A stretch of DNA of 64,000 nt. Source: Sinisalibacter lacisalsi (GTDB lineage: Bacteria > Pseudomonadota > Alphaproteobacteria > Rhodobacterales > Rhodobacteraceae). Positions 1 to 9,182 of the stretch are shown here, in pieces (position 1 is the first letter of the stretch; each line of letters opens with the position of its first letter). The DNA lies in assembly GCF_014640115.1 (NCBI RefSeq), contig NZ_BMGI01000003.1, positions 450,172 to 514,171 on the forward strand, read 5' to 3'. The translations under genes and the position numbers were made by a program. Below the pieces are notes generated by a model that was not told the origin of the DNA, ran no database searches, and saw only the letters and a program-made list of their open reading frames with translations.

Positions 1-1009
<1,009 letters not shown>

Positions 1010-1120
1010 TCATGCGGGAAGGATAACATGCCGGGGCGGATTCGTCGGGTGCTTCCGCACCCATTTTCCGCCTTCTCCGGCCAGTCCTCCTCCGCTATGC
1101 GCAGACCTTAGCAGACCGCA

Positions 1121-1170
1121 GCTATAGGAAAAAGTTGGATGTAATAATCATTTCGATTACTTTGGATTAT
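1121..1170 (-). promoter_or_regulatory. Possible katG promoter/operator with inverted repeat
   Basis: This AT-rich patch in otherwise GC-rich DNA contains ATAATC (1144-1149) and its inverted copy GATTAT (1165-1170), 15 bases apart. On the minus strand a TATAGC (1121-1126) could serve as -10, with TGATTA about 18 bases upstream. A LysR-type peroxide regulator such as OxyR would be the expected controller of katG, but the match to any consensus is weak. It lies about 190-230 bases upstream of the katG start. Confidence 0.25.
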
Positions 1171-3140
1171 GGATTTTCCTGTTCCGCCGAGAGATCGGGG
1201 AAAGCGTCAAGCGCCTCGGGGTTGTCGAGCGCGCCAAGGTTCTTCACCTCGCGCCCATGCACCACATCCTTCACCGCAAGCTCGGAGATCTTGCCCGACT
1301 TGGTGCGGGGAATATCGGGCACCTCGAGGATTTCGGCGGGCACGTGGCGCGGTGACGAGCCGGCGCGGATTCCGGCCTTGATCCGGGCCTTGAGATCGTC
1401 GGTGAGCGCCTGCCCCTCGGCCATGGCCACGAACAGAACCACGCGCTGATCGCCGCCCGCGTCGTGGCCGATCACCACCGAATCGCGCACCTCGGAGAAT
1501 TTCTCCACCTCGGCGTAGATCTCGGCGGTGCCGATGCGCACGCCGCCGGGGTTGAGCGTTGCGTCGGAGCGGCCGTGGATGATGAAGCCGCCCTGTTCAG
1601 TGCGTTCAGCATAGTCGCCCTGGCACCAGACGCCGGGGAACAGATCGAAATAGGCCTTGCGGTAGCGGCTGCCGTCTTCGTCGCCCCAGAACCCCAGCGG
1701 CATCGACGGGAAGGCCGCCGTGCAGACAAGCTCGCCCTTCTCCCCCGGCGCGGCGGGGGAGTTGGGCGCGGTCCAGACGTCCGCAGCCATCGCAAAGCCC
1801 GGCCCCTGGATCTCGCCGGAGTAGACAGGCGCGGTCGGGTCGCCGCCGACGAAGCAGGAAACGATGTCGGTGCCGCCCGAGATCGAGGCGAGATGCACAT
1901 CAGCCTTCACCGATTCGTAGACATAGGCGAAGCCTTGCTCCAGCAGCGGCGAGCCGGTGGAGAAGATCGTGCGCAGGGCGGCGAGGTCATGGCTCTGCAT
2001 CGGCGCGAGATTGGTCTTGCGCAAGGAGTCGATATACTTGGCCGAGGTGCCGAAATGGGTGAAGCGTTCGGCTTCGGCGAAATCCCAGAGCACCCCCGGC
2101 CCGGGGGCGAAGGGCGAGCCGTCGTAGAGCATCAGCGTGGCCCCGCGTGCGAGGCCCGAGGCGAGCCAGTTCCACATCATCCAGCCGAGCGTGGTGAAAT
2201 AGAACACCCGGTCGCCGGGCTTGATGTCGCCGTGCAGCGCCAGTTCCTTGACGTGCTGCAGCAGCACCCCGCCGGCGCGGTGCACGATGCACTTGGGCGC
2301 GCCGGTGGTGCCGGAGGAAAACAGGATGTAGAGCGGATGGTCGAACGGCAGGCGCTCGAAGGTGAGGGGGACGGCGGCGTGCGGCGTCTCGAAGGCGGCG
2401 AAGCTTTGTGCCCCGTCCAGGCCCGCGGCCACCGCCTCGGCCTCGCCGAGATAGTCAATCACCACCGTATGCGTGACGCTGGGCAAGCCCTTCTGGATCT
2501 CGGCGAGCTTACCCGCGATCTCGATGCGCTTGCCGTTGTACCAGTAGCCGTCGGTCGCGAAGAGCACCTTCGGCTCGATCTGTGCGAAACGATCGAGCAC
2601 CGCGCGGGTGCCGAAATCGGGCGAGGCGGAGGACCAGATGGCGCCGAGCGAAACGGCGGCGAGCATGGCGGCGATCGCCTCGGGGCGGTTCGGCAGCAGC
2701 CCCGCGACGCGGTCGCCCGGGCGCACCCCGGCGGCGGCAAGCGCCTGCTGCAGCTTCGAGACATGCGCCTCGAGCTCACCCCACGTCCAGCGCGCCTCGG
2801 CCTTGTTTTCGCCGCGGAACACCAGAGCTTCCGCCTGCGGATCGCGGTTGTCGCCCATGGTCAGGAGGTTCTCGGCGAAGTTGAGGTGCGCGCCGGGGAA
2901 GAAGCGTTCCCCCAGCATCCCCTTGCCGGTGATGAAGGGCGCGTCACCCTTGTCGCCGATCACGCCATAGACATCCCAGATCGCCGACCAGAAGGCCTCG
3001 CGGTTTGCCACCGCCCAATCGCGCAATTCGGCCCCGGATTCGAGCACCTCTCCCTCAAGCGCCATCAGCGCGGCATTGAAACGCGCGATCTCGCTGGCGT
3101 CGATGCGGGCTGGCGACGGGGTCCAAAGTGGCTGGCTCAT
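1167..3140 (-). CDS. aacS: Acetoacetyl-CoA synthetase
   Basis: Adenylate-forming enzyme that activates acetoacetate to acetoacetyl-CoA with ATP and CoA in the cytoplasm. The 657-residue length fits the acetoacetate-CoA ligase family. The AMP-binding motif SSGTTGAPK is at 275-283, an HGRSDATLNPGG hinge is near 530, and the PRTKSGK region with the catalytic lysine is near 615. The N-terminal acetyl-CoA-synthetase-like extension is present. It is followed downstream on the same strand by katG and preceded by a DUF2783 gene and an FAD monooxygenase. Acetoacetate is one product of the homogentisate pathway, so its place beside an aromatic-type hydroxylase is meaningful. Acetate/propionate-CoA ligase is the alternative reading, but the length and N-terminus favour acetoacetate. 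Confidence 0.93.
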   Translation of the reverse strand: MSQPLWTPSPARIDASEIARFNAALMALEGEVLESGAELRDWAVANREAFWSAIWDVYGVIGDKGDAPFITGKGMLGERFFPGAHLNFAENLLTMGDNRDPQAEALVFRGENKAEARWTWGELEAHVSKLQQALAAAGVRPGDRVAGLLPNRPEAIAAMLAAVSLGAIWSSASPDFGTRAVLDRFAQIEPKVLFATDGYWYNGKRIEIAGKLAEIQKGLPSVTHTVVIDYLGEAEAVAAGLDGAQSFAAFETPHAAVPLTFERLPFDHPLYILFSSGTTGAPKCIVHRAGGVLLQHVKELALHGDIKPGDRVFYFTTLGWMMWNWLASGLARGATLMLYDGSPFAPGPGVLWDFAEAERFTHFGTSAKYIDSLRKTNLAPMQSHDLAALRTIFSTGSPLLEQGFAYVYESVKADVHLASISGGTDIVSCFVGGDPTAPVYSGEIQGPGFAMAADVWTAPNSPAAPGEKGELVCTAAFPSMPLGFWGDEDGSRYRKAYFDLFPGVWCQGDYAERTEQGGFIIHGRSDATLNPGGVRIGTAEIYAEVEKFSEVRDSVVIGHDAGGDQRVVLFVAMAEGQALTDDLKARIKAGIRAGSSPRHVPAEILEVPDIPRTKSGKISELAVKDVVHGREVKNLGALDNPEALDAFPDLSAEQENP

Positions 3141-3233
3141 CTGCGGCGGCTCCTGCGGTTGGAATATGCGCGCGACGATAACCGAGACAGCCGGCTGCCG
3201 GCCACCCGGTTTTCGTCGCCAGGCATGTGCGCG

Positions 3234-3434
3234 TCAGCCCTTCGCGGTGGCCCGCGCGGTGCGCAACGCCTCGGAAAGCACCTCGCGCTCGCCGATGTGG
3301 TTGGCGAGGATCAGGATCAGCCGGGCGTTCAACGCGTCGCTTTCCTCTTTCGAAAGCCCTTCGTGGGTGTCGATGAGGTCGGCATAGAAATCGTCGGCCC
3401 CGGCGATGTTGGGGGTGAGGATGAGCTTGCCCAT
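3234..3434 (-). CDS. DUF2783 small protein, possible hydroxylase coupling protein
   Basis: A 66-residue, acidic, mostly helical protein starting MGKLILTPN and ending RTARATAKG. I recognise it as a DUF2783-type protein, a family that accompanies FAD-dependent monooxygenases. It starts at the ATG at 3434, four bases downstream of the monooxygenase stop region, so the two are almost certainly co-translated. There is no signal peptide or membrane segment. The two-component 3-hydroxyphenylacetate 6-hydroxylase (MhaA flavoprotein plus small MhaB coupling protein) offers a functional model, but equivalence is inference. The longer reading frame running upstream of this ATG overlaps the monooxygenase in another frame and is not credible. 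Confidence 0.82.
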   Translation of the reverse strand: MGKLILTPNIAGADDFYADLIDTHEGLSKEESDALNARLILILANHIGEREVLSEALRTARATAKG

Positions 3435-3438
3435 GGGA

Positions 3439-5049
3439 TTATTCCTTTCCGGTGGCGCGGCGCAGCGCCTGGCGAACCTGCGCCTCGTCATACTCGGGGA
3501 AGCGCGCCGCGACGTGCTGATCGGGGCGGATGAGATAGACGGCCGATGCCGCATCGCCAAGGTAACGCGCCGCAAGCGCACCGGTCGGGTCGTCCTTGGC
3601 CGAAAGCGCGAGGCGGGTGGCGGTGATGCCGTCTTCCTCGATCTGGTCCGGCGCCTCGGCGTCGATGGTGAGCAGGGTGAACTGGCCGCCAAGCCTGTCG
3701 AGCAGGTAGCCCTTGCCCAGCGGGGCGTCGGGGCAGGGCGAGCCGGGCCGCGCGCGCGCCGGTCCGTCGAGTGCGTCGGGGGTGTTGAGCGGCGAGCCGT
3801 CGTAGGTGCAGGGCACCGAAAGCCGCCCCGAGTTCACGAAGGGGCGGGCGAATTCGTGATGCTCGGCGAGATCGAGGACGGCATCGCGGAAGATCCGGCT
3901 GGTGTCTGACTTCGGGGTGATGAAGTCGGTCGAGCGGGTGGAATTGAGGATGTTCTCGTCGGCGCCGTAGACGCGCTCGGCATCGTAGCTTCGCAGCAGG
4001 CTTTCGGGGGCCTTGTCCTCTATGACAAGTTTCAGCTTCCACGCCAGGTTGTCGGCATCCTGCAACCCCGAGTTCGCGCCGCGCGCGCCGAAGGGCGAAA
4101 CCTGGTGCGCAGCATCACCGGCGAAGATCACCCGGCCCTCGAGGAACCTTTCCATCCGGCGGCACTGGAATGTGTAGATCGACGACCATTCCAGCTCGTA
4201 GGCGACATCCTCGCCCAGCATCTCCTTGAGCCGCCTGTCGATGTTCTCGGGCTTCAACTCCGCCTCGCGGTCGATGTCCCAGCCGATCTGGAAGTCGATC
4301 CGCCAGACGTTGTCGGGCTGCTTGTGCAGGAGCGCCGACTGGCCCCGGTTGAAGGGCGGATCGAACCAGAACCAGCGTTCGGTCGGGAAATCGGCCTCCA
4401 TGATCACGTCGGCGATCAGGAAGTTGTCTTCGAACACCTGTCCGACGAACTCCATCCCCAGCATCCGGCGGATCGGCGAGCCGGCGCCGTCGCAGGCGAT
4501 CAGCCAGTCGGCTTCCAGCTCGTAGGGGCCATCGGGGGTGTCGATCTCCATTTTCACGTGATCGGAATGGTTGCCGATGGCGGCGACCTTGTTGCCGCCC
4601 CGAAGCTCGATCGGCGCGCCTTCCGCCTGCAACTCGCGCAGGCGGTCGATCATGTATTCCTCGAAATAGTATTGCTGGAGGTTGATGAAGGCTGGGCGGC
4701 GGTGGCCCTTCTCCGGCAACAGGTTGAACTCGTAGATCTGCCGCTCGTCGAAGAAGACCTTGCCGAGCTCCCATTCGACGCCCTTCTCGACCATCCGCTC
4801 GCCGCAGCCGAGCCGGTCGAGGATTTCCAGCGGTCGCTTGGCAAAGCAGATCGCCCGGCTGCCGAAGGAAACCCTGTCGTTGTCGTCGAGCACCAGCACC
4901 GGCACGCCGCTCTGGGCGAGGTCGATCGCCGCGCCGAGGCCAACGGGGCCCGCGCCGACGATCACCACGGGATGGCGCACCGCCTCGTTCGCGTCCTGGT
5001 CGGGAGAGCGTTCGTAGGGATAGAGGGGAACTTCGAAGATCTTGTTCAT
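3439..5049 (-). CDS. FAD-dependent aromatic-ring monooxygenase (PheA/MhpA type)
   Basis: A 536-residue class A flavoprotein hydroxylase. The Rossmann motif VGAGPVGLGAA is at 31-41, a GAGSPIRR segment marks the FAD-binding DG region, and the second FAD motif is VIFAGDAAHQVSPFGARG in the middle of the protein. The C-terminal 150 residues form a thioredoxin-like domain (FTLLTIDAEAP region) as in phenol hydroxylase and MhpA. It would hydroxylate an aromatic acid using NAD(P)H and O2; the substrate is not readable from sequence. The ATG at 5049 has a GGGAG site upstream; the frame extends further but without support. It lies between an MBL-fold hydrolase and a DUF2783 gene, all minus strand. 3-hydroxyphenylacetate-to-homogentisate chemistry is an attractive guess given the neighbouring acetoacetyl-CoA synthetase. 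Confidence 0.9.
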   Translation of the reverse strand: MNKIFEVPLYPYERSPDQDANEAVRHPVVIVGAGPVGLGAAIDLAQSGVPVLVLDDNDRVSFGSRAICFAKRPLEILDRLGCGERMVEKGVEWELGKVFFDERQIYEFNLLPEKGHRRPAFINLQQYYFEEYMIDRLRELQAEGAPIELRGGNKVAAIGNHSDHVKMEIDTPDGPYELEADWLIACDGAGSPIRRMLGMEFVGQVFEDNFLIADVIMEADFPTERWFWFDPPFNRGQSALLHKQPDNVWRIDFQIGWDIDREAELKPENIDRRLKEMLGEDVAYELEWSSIYTFQCRRMERFLEGRVIFAGDAAHQVSPFGARGANSGLQDADNLAWKLKLVIEDKAPESLLRSYDAERVYGADENILNSTRSTDFITPKSDTSRIFRDAVLDLAEHHEFARPFVNSGRLSVPCTYDGSPLNTPDALDGPARARPGSPCPDAPLGKGYLLDRLGGQFTLLTIDAEAPDQIEEDGITATRLALSAKDDPTGALAARYLGDAASAVYLIRPDQHVAARFPEYDEAQVRQALRRATGKE

Positions 5050-5072
5050 GGCGGGTCTCCCTTGGCCTCGGC

Positions 5073-6023
5073 TCAGCCCTGCAGGGCCTCCCACATCTCG
5101 ATATCGCGCTGGGCGGTCCAGATGCGGGGGGTGTCGATGCCGCGGGCCTCGTCGTAGGCGCGGGCGGCGTTGAAGGGCAGGCAATGCTCGTAGATCGCGT
5201 AGTCGGCGAACTTCGGGTCGCACTCGGCGCGGATCGCGTCCCAGGCTTCCTTCAGCGTGCCGCCGCGCGCGGCCACCTGCACCGCGGGGCGGTAGGTGCT
5301 TTCGAGGAAGTCGCGGGTCAGGTCGATGGCGTTGTTGACCATCTCCGAACCGATCAGCGCGTCGCCGCGTCCCGGCGCGATGGCGGCGAGATCGAAGCCG
5401 CGGATGCGTTCGAGCGTTTGCGGCCAGTCGGCGAAATGGCCGTCGCCGCAGTAGCAGGCGGAGTGGTATTCCACGAGGTCGCCGGTGAACATCACGTTCT
5501 CGTCGGGCACGTGCACCACGATGTCGCCCGCCGTGTGGCCGCGCCCGAGGTGCATCAGGTCAACCCGGCGGTTGCCGAGATACACCGTCATCCTGTCGGT
5601 GAAGGTGGTCGTCGGCCAGGTCAGCCCGGGGATGCTCTCGTGGCCTTCGAACAGGCGCGGGAAGCGCTGGAACTCGCTGTCCCAGTCTTCCTGCCCGCGT
5701 TCCACCACCATCCCGCGCGCCTTGGCCGACATGATCACCTGCTCCGCCCCGAAGGCGGAAGCGCCCAGCACGCGGACCGCGTGGTAATGCGTCATCACCA
5801 CGTGGGTGATCGGCTTGTCGGTCACTTCGCGGACCTTTTCGATCACCTTGTTGGCGAGCCGCGGCGTGGCCTGCGCCTCGACGATCATCACGCTGTCGTC
5901 GCCGATGATCACGCCCGAGTTCGGATCGCCCTCGGCGGTGAAGGCCCAGAGGCCCTTGCCGATCTCGGTGAAGCTGATCTGTTTTTCGCTCATGTCGCCT
6001 TGCGAGGCGAAAGCCTTGGCCAT
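5073..6023 (-). CDS. MBL-fold metallo-hydrolase with altered metal motif
   Basis: A 316-residue metallo-beta-lactamase-fold protein. The usual HxHxDH metal motif reads H79-Y-H81-A-V83-R84, so the Asp and third His are replaced. Later metal-site elements remain: HLGRGHTAGD (second His cluster) and MFTGD (bridging Asp). I believe this variant occurs in close relatives, so it is a subfamily feature rather than damage. The start at 6023 has a GGGAGA site 7 bases upstream; an internal ATG (MSEKQ) is possible. It is the first gene of the cluster with the FAD monooxygenase, DUF2783 and acetoacetyl-CoA synthetase, which suggests a lactone, thioester or glutathione-adduct hydrolase in aromatic catabolism; this is inference. 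Confidence 0.85.
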   Translation of the reverse strand: MAKAFASQGDMSEKQISFTEIGKGLWAFTAEGDPNSGVIIGDDSVMIVEAQATPRLANKVIEKVREVTDKPITHVVMTHYHAVRVLGASAFGAEQVIMSAKARGMVVERGQEDWDSEFQRFPRLFEGHESIPGLTWPTTTFTDRMTVYLGNRRVDLMHLGRGHTAGDIVVHVPDENVMFTGDLVEYHSACYCGDGHFADWPQTLERIRGFDLAAIAPGRGDALIGSEMVNNAIDLTRDFLESTYRPAVQVAARGGTLKEAWDAIRAECDPKFADYAIYEHCLPFNAARAYDEARGIDTPRIWTAQRDIEMWEALQG

Positions 6024-6397
6024 GTCGTTTCTCCCTGATTCGGCGCCCGGAGCCATGGGCCACGGGCGCAGCTTACACTGTCGCGCTTGTGGATGCCGCC
6101 CCAAGGGATGCGCAGGCGGGGCGCGAGAGTCAAGCTTCGTTTCAATTGCAACAAAACGCATGGATCAATCCGGCGCCGTTAGCGGTCGAGGATGCGTGAT
6201 TTGTGCAAGCCGCGAGTCGCCAACCGACTCGAATCGCTCCGAAATCGCGAATTCTGGGATTTCTTCTTTACAGGAGTCAACGAATATCACACCATATTTC
6301 GTAGGGATGCGGCGCGATAGACGCCAAACCCGGTAGAGGCACCGAGTCCTAGCGGAATCTGCTTTGTTGGGGCTCATGCGAGCAGAAGGGGACAGCC
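6024..6397. other. 374-base divergent intergenic region
   Basis: Lies between the divergently transcribed MBL-hydrolase cluster and the YbjN gene and is AT-richer than its surroundings. It contains an imperfect 20-base palindrome at 6136-6155. A 70-codon open frame on the minus strand (6165-6377) lacks a ribosome site and recognisable content. I see no RNA gene here. Confidence 0.6.
6136..6155. promoter_or_regulatory. Candidate operator palindrome of the catabolic cluster
   Basis: TTCGTTTCAATTGCAACAAA is an imperfect palindrome centred on CAATTG, with 16 of 20 positions paired. It lies about 115 bases upstream of the MBL-hydrolase start. Size and AT content resemble MarR-family operators, but no regulator gene is in the window next to it. 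Confidence 0.35.
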
Positions 6398-6901
6398 ATG
6401 GCGGCGACCGAGCACTACCTCGAACATGACGACTTGCACCCGATCGACATCGTCGAGCACCTTGCCGAACACCACGCCTGGGATTTCGACCGTGTCGCCG
6501 ATGACCAGATCGCGATGGCGGTCGAGGGGCAATGGCGCACCTACTCGATCACGCTGGCCTGGAGCCCGTTCGACGAGACCCTGCGGCTGATCTGCACCTT
6601 CGAGATGGAGCCCCCCGAAGACAAATTGCCCAAGCTTTACGAGGCGCTGAACCGCACCAACGACATGTGCTGGGCCGGGGCCTTCACCTACTGGCACGAA
6701 CAGCGGCTGATGGTTTACCGCTACGGCCTCGTTCTGGCCGGCGGCCAGATGGCGGGATCGGAACAGATCAACCGGCTGATCGGGGCGGCGGTATCGAACT
6801 CCGAGCGCTTCTACCCCGCCTTCCAGCTTGTCACCTGGGGCGACCGCGACGTCGAAAACGCGATGCAGGTCGCCATCGCCGAGGCCTACGGACGGGCCTG
6901 A
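6398..6901 (+). CDS. YbjN domain-containing protein
   Basis: A 167-residue soluble protein of the YbjN / type III secretion chaperone-like fold. The sequence runs through typical YbjN blocks: an N-terminal HPIDIVEHLAEHHAWDF segment, a central WSPFDETLRLICTFEM strand region and an LYEALNRTNDMCWAGAF helix, then a C-terminal helix. E. coli YbjN is linked to motility and stress responses, but the biochemical function is unknown. It is followed by a strong intrinsic terminator at 6941 and then proC, an order I recall as common in alphaproteobacteria. The ATG at 6398 follows a GGGGA stretch. Confidence 0.85.
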   Translation: MAATEHYLEHDDLHPIDIVEHLAEHHAWDFDRVADDQIAMAVEGQWRTYSITLAWSPFDETLRLICTFEMEPPEDKLPKLYEALNRTNDMCWAGAFTYWHEQRLMVYRYGLVLAGGQMAGSEQINRLIGAAVSNSERFYPAFQLVTWGDRDVENAMQVAIAEAYGRA

Positions 6902-6940
6902 GTTTTTCATGCGACGGCGGGTGAAACCGCTGCGAACTTG

Positions 6941-6969
6941 CGCCCTCCCTTCGTGGAGGGCGTTTCTTT
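6941..6969 (+). terminator. Intrinsic terminator after the YbjN gene
   Basis: Perfect 8-bp stem CGCCCTCC/GGAGGGCG (6941-6948 and 6955-6962) with a 6-base loop followed by TTTCTTT. It separates the YbjN gene from proC. Confidence 0.85.
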
Positions 6970-7030
6970 GCGCACGGCTTTTCCCCGCGCCCTGCGCGGG
7001 GTAGGGTGCCGGCGAAACATGGGGGAGACG

Positions 7031-7843
7031 ATGTCGATGGATGATCTGAGGGCGCGGGGGCTGGTGCTGCTGGGTTGCGGCAAGATGGGGTCGGCGATGC
7101 TGGAGGGCTGGCTGGCCGACGGTCTGCCGCCGTCCTCGGTCTGGGTGATCGACCCGAACCCGTCGGACTGGCTGAAATCCACCGGCGTCACGATCAACGG
7201 CGATCTGCCCGAGGCCCCGGCCATCGTGCTCGTCGCGGTCAAGCCGCAGATGATGGGCGAGGCGCTGCCGGTGCTCGCAGGTTTCGGCGGCGGCGGCACG
7301 CTGTTCGTCTCGATCGCCGCCGGCACCCCGATCTCGGCCTTCGAGGCGGCGCTGGGCGCGGGCACGCCGATCGTGCGCGCCATGCCCAACACGCCCGCCG
7401 CCGTGGGGCGGGGCATCACCGCGATTGTCGGCAATGCCTATGCCGGTGCGGGCGATCTCGACCTTGCCGAAGAGCTGCTCGGCGCGGTCGGGCAAGTGGT
7501 GCGGCTTGAAGGCGAGGACCAGATGGACGCGGTCACCGCCGTCTCGGGTTCCGGCCCCGCATACGTGTTCCACCTGATCGAAACGCTGGCGGCGGCGGGC
7601 GAGGCGGAAGGGCTTGCGCCCGATCTGGCCATGGCTCTCGCCAAGGCCACCGTTGCGGGCGCCGGGGCGCTGGCCGAGGCGGCCAGGGAAACCCCCACGC
7701 AACTGCGCGTCAACGTCACCTCGCCGGGCGGCACCACGCAGGCCGCGCTCGAAGTTCTGATGAACGAGGGCGATGGCTTCCCCGCACTCCTGCGTCGCGC
7801 CGTGAAGGCCGGCGCCGACCGCAGCCGGGAGCTTGGCAAATGA
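7031..7843 (+). CDS. proC: Pyrroline-5-carboxylate reductase
   Basis: Catalyses the last step of proline synthesis, reducing 1-pyrroline-5-carboxylate with NAD(P)H. 270 residues, matching the family length (E. coli 269). The N-terminal Rossmann motif LLGCGKMGSAML and the C-terminal dimerisation-domain signature (VSGSGPAYVF, then TSPGGTTQAALEVL) are present. Three in-frame ATGs lie close together (7019, 7031, 7037) around a GGGGGAG site at 7021-7027. 7031 is chosen because the site precedes it; 7037 has the more usual spacing. It overlaps the next gene by ATGA, so proC and the CsaA-like gene are translationally coupled. Confidence 0.95.
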   Translation: MSMDDLRARGLVLLGCGKMGSAMLEGWLADGLPPSSVWVIDPNPSDWLKSTGVTINGDLPEAPAIVLVAVKPQMMGEALPVLAGFGGGGTLFVSIAAGTPISAFEAALGAGTPIVRAMPNTPAAVGRGITAIVGNAYAGAGDLDLAEELLGAVGQVVRLEGEDQMDAVTAVSGSGPAYVFHLIETLAAAGEAEGLAPDLAMALAKATVAGAGALAEAARETPTQLRVNVTSPGGTTQAALEVLMNEGDGFPALLRRAVKAGADRSRELGK

Positions 7844-8181
7844 CCCCCGAGATCGGTTTTGAAGACTTCCTGAAGGTGGATATCCGCAAGGGCACCATCG
7901 TCGATGCCCAGCCCTACCCGGAGGCGCGCAAGCCCGCGCTCAAGCTCTGGGTGGATTACGGCCCCGAGATCGGGGTGAAGAAATCCTCGGCCCAGATCAC
8001 GGTGCATTACGAACCCGAAAGCCTGATCGGCAAGCCGGTGCTCGGTGTGGTCAATTTTCCGCCGCGCCAGATCGGCAAGTTCATGTCGGAGGCGCTGGTA
8101 CTGGGGCTGCCGGACGAGGCGGGCGAGGTGGTGCTGATCACGCCCGACAAGGATGTTCCGAACGGCGCGCGGATGTTCTGA
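7840..8181 (+). CDS. CsaA/YgjH-type tRNA-binding protein
   Basis: A 113-residue stand-alone OB-fold tRNA-binding domain, as in CsaA and the C-terminal domain of some tRNA synthetases. The family pattern is clear: FEDFLKVDIRKGTI near the start, KLWVDYGPEIG, then VLGVVNFPPRQIGKFMSEALVLG and a short C-terminal strand ending NGARMF. Such proteins bind the tRNA elbow, and Bacillus CsaA also has chaperone/export activity; the role here is unknown. It overlaps proC by four bases and the following dehydrogenase by one (TGATG), so the three form one transcription unit. Confidence 0.9.
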   Translation: MTPEIGFEDFLKVDIRKGTIVDAQPYPEARKPALKLWVDYGPEIGVKKSSAQITVHYEPESLIGKPVLGVVNFPPRQIGKFMSEALVLGLPDEAGEVVLITPDKDVPNGARMF

Positions 8182-9134
8182 TGAAGAAGATCCTGATCAC
8201 CCGCCCGATGCCCGATGCGGTGGTCGTGGCGCTGGCGAAAGCCCACAAGGTCGCGGTGCGCGACGATCTTCAGCCGATGAGCCGCGACGAGTTGATCGCC
8301 GCGCTTGCCCGGTTCGACGCGATCCTGCCCACCATCGGCGATGCCTTTTTGGCCGAGATTTTCGCCGCCGCGGGCGAGATCCGCGCGGGCCTGCTGGCGA
8401 ATTTCGGCGTCGGCTACAACCACATCGACGTGACTTCGGCCCGCGCCCATGGTGTCGAGGTGACCAACACCCCCGGCGTGCTCACCGACGCCACCGCCGA
8501 CCTCGCGCTCACGCTTCTCCTCGCCACAGCGCGCCGGGCGGGCGAGGGCGAGCGGATGCTGCGGGCGGGGCTTTGGCAGGGCTGGCACCCGACGCAACTG
8601 CTCGGCCAGCACGTCACCGGCAAGCGGCTCGGCATCGTCGGCATGGGCCGGATCGGGGAGGGGATCGCGCGGCGGTGCCATTTCGGCTTCGGCATGGAGG
8701 TGGCCTATCTCAACCGCTCGGAGAAGGTGCTCGATTTCCCCGCGCGGCGGGTGGACACGCTGACCGCGCTGGCCGCGGATGTCGATTTTCTCGTCGTCGC
8801 CGTGCCGGGCGGCGCCGAGACCCGGCACCTGATCGGTGCGGAGGTGTTCTCCGCGATGAAGTCCAGCGGCATATTGGTCAACATCGCGCGGGGCGACGTG
8901 GTGGACGAGGCCGCGCTGATCGCCGCGCTCGAGGCGGGCGAGATCGCCGGGGCCGGGCTCGACGTTTACGAGAACGAGCCGCAGGTGCCGGAAGCGCTGC
9001 GGGGTATGGAAAACGTCACCCTCCTGCCGCACCTTGGCTCGGCCACGCTGGAAACGCGCACCGCGATGGGACTGCTCGCCGCCGACAACATCCTGGCCTT
9101 CCTGGCCGGTGAGCCGCCGATCAGCCCGGTTTGA
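8181..9134 (+). CDS. D-2-hydroxyacid dehydrogenase (glyoxylate/hydroxypyruvate reductase type)
   Basis: A 317-residue NAD(P)-dependent D-isomer-specific 2-hydroxyacid dehydrogenase. The dinucleotide motif is GIVGMGRIGEGIA. The catalytic set is present: Arg in NIARGDVVDE, Glu in the YENEP region, and His in LPHLGSAT. The family reduces glyoxylate or hydroxypyruvate to glycolate or D-glycerate. Substrate specificity cannot be read, so glyoxylate reductase is a family-level guess. It is co-transcribed with proC and the CsaA-like gene, its ATG overlapping the previous stop by one base. A loose hairpin follows at 9136-9163. Confidence 0.9.
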   Translation: MKKILITRPMPDAVVVALAKAHKVAVRDDLQPMSRDELIAALARFDAILPTIGDAFLAEIFAAAGEIRAGLLANFGVGYNHIDVTSARAHGVEVTNTPGVLTDATADLALTLLLATARRAGEGERMLRAGLWQGWHPTQLLGQHVTGKRLGIVGMGRIGEGIARRCHFGFGMEVAYLNRSEKVLDFPARRVDTLTALAADVDFLVVAVPGGAETRHLIGAEVFSAMKSSGILVNIARGDVVDEAALIAALEAGEIAGAGLDVYENEPQVPEALRGMENVTLLPHLGSATLETRTAMGLLAADNILAFLAGEPPISPV

Positions 9135-9135
9135 A

Positions 9136-9163
9136 GGCGCGCACGAGCTAGAATTCGCGCGCC
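9136..9163. terminator. Possible bidirectional hairpin between convergent genes
   Basis: 7-bp stem GGCGCGC/GCGCGCC with a 14-base loop. It sits between the hydroxyacid dehydrogenase (plus) and the CIA30 gene (minus). There is no T tract, so support is modest. Confidence 0.35.
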
Positions 9164-9182
9164 GTGCCGGGGTGATACGGCC

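Noticed and set aside
6165-6377. 70-codon minus-strand open frame between the MBL hydrolase and YbjN genes
   Set aside because: No ribosome site, no recognisable sequence, and it overlaps the presumed divergent promoter region.
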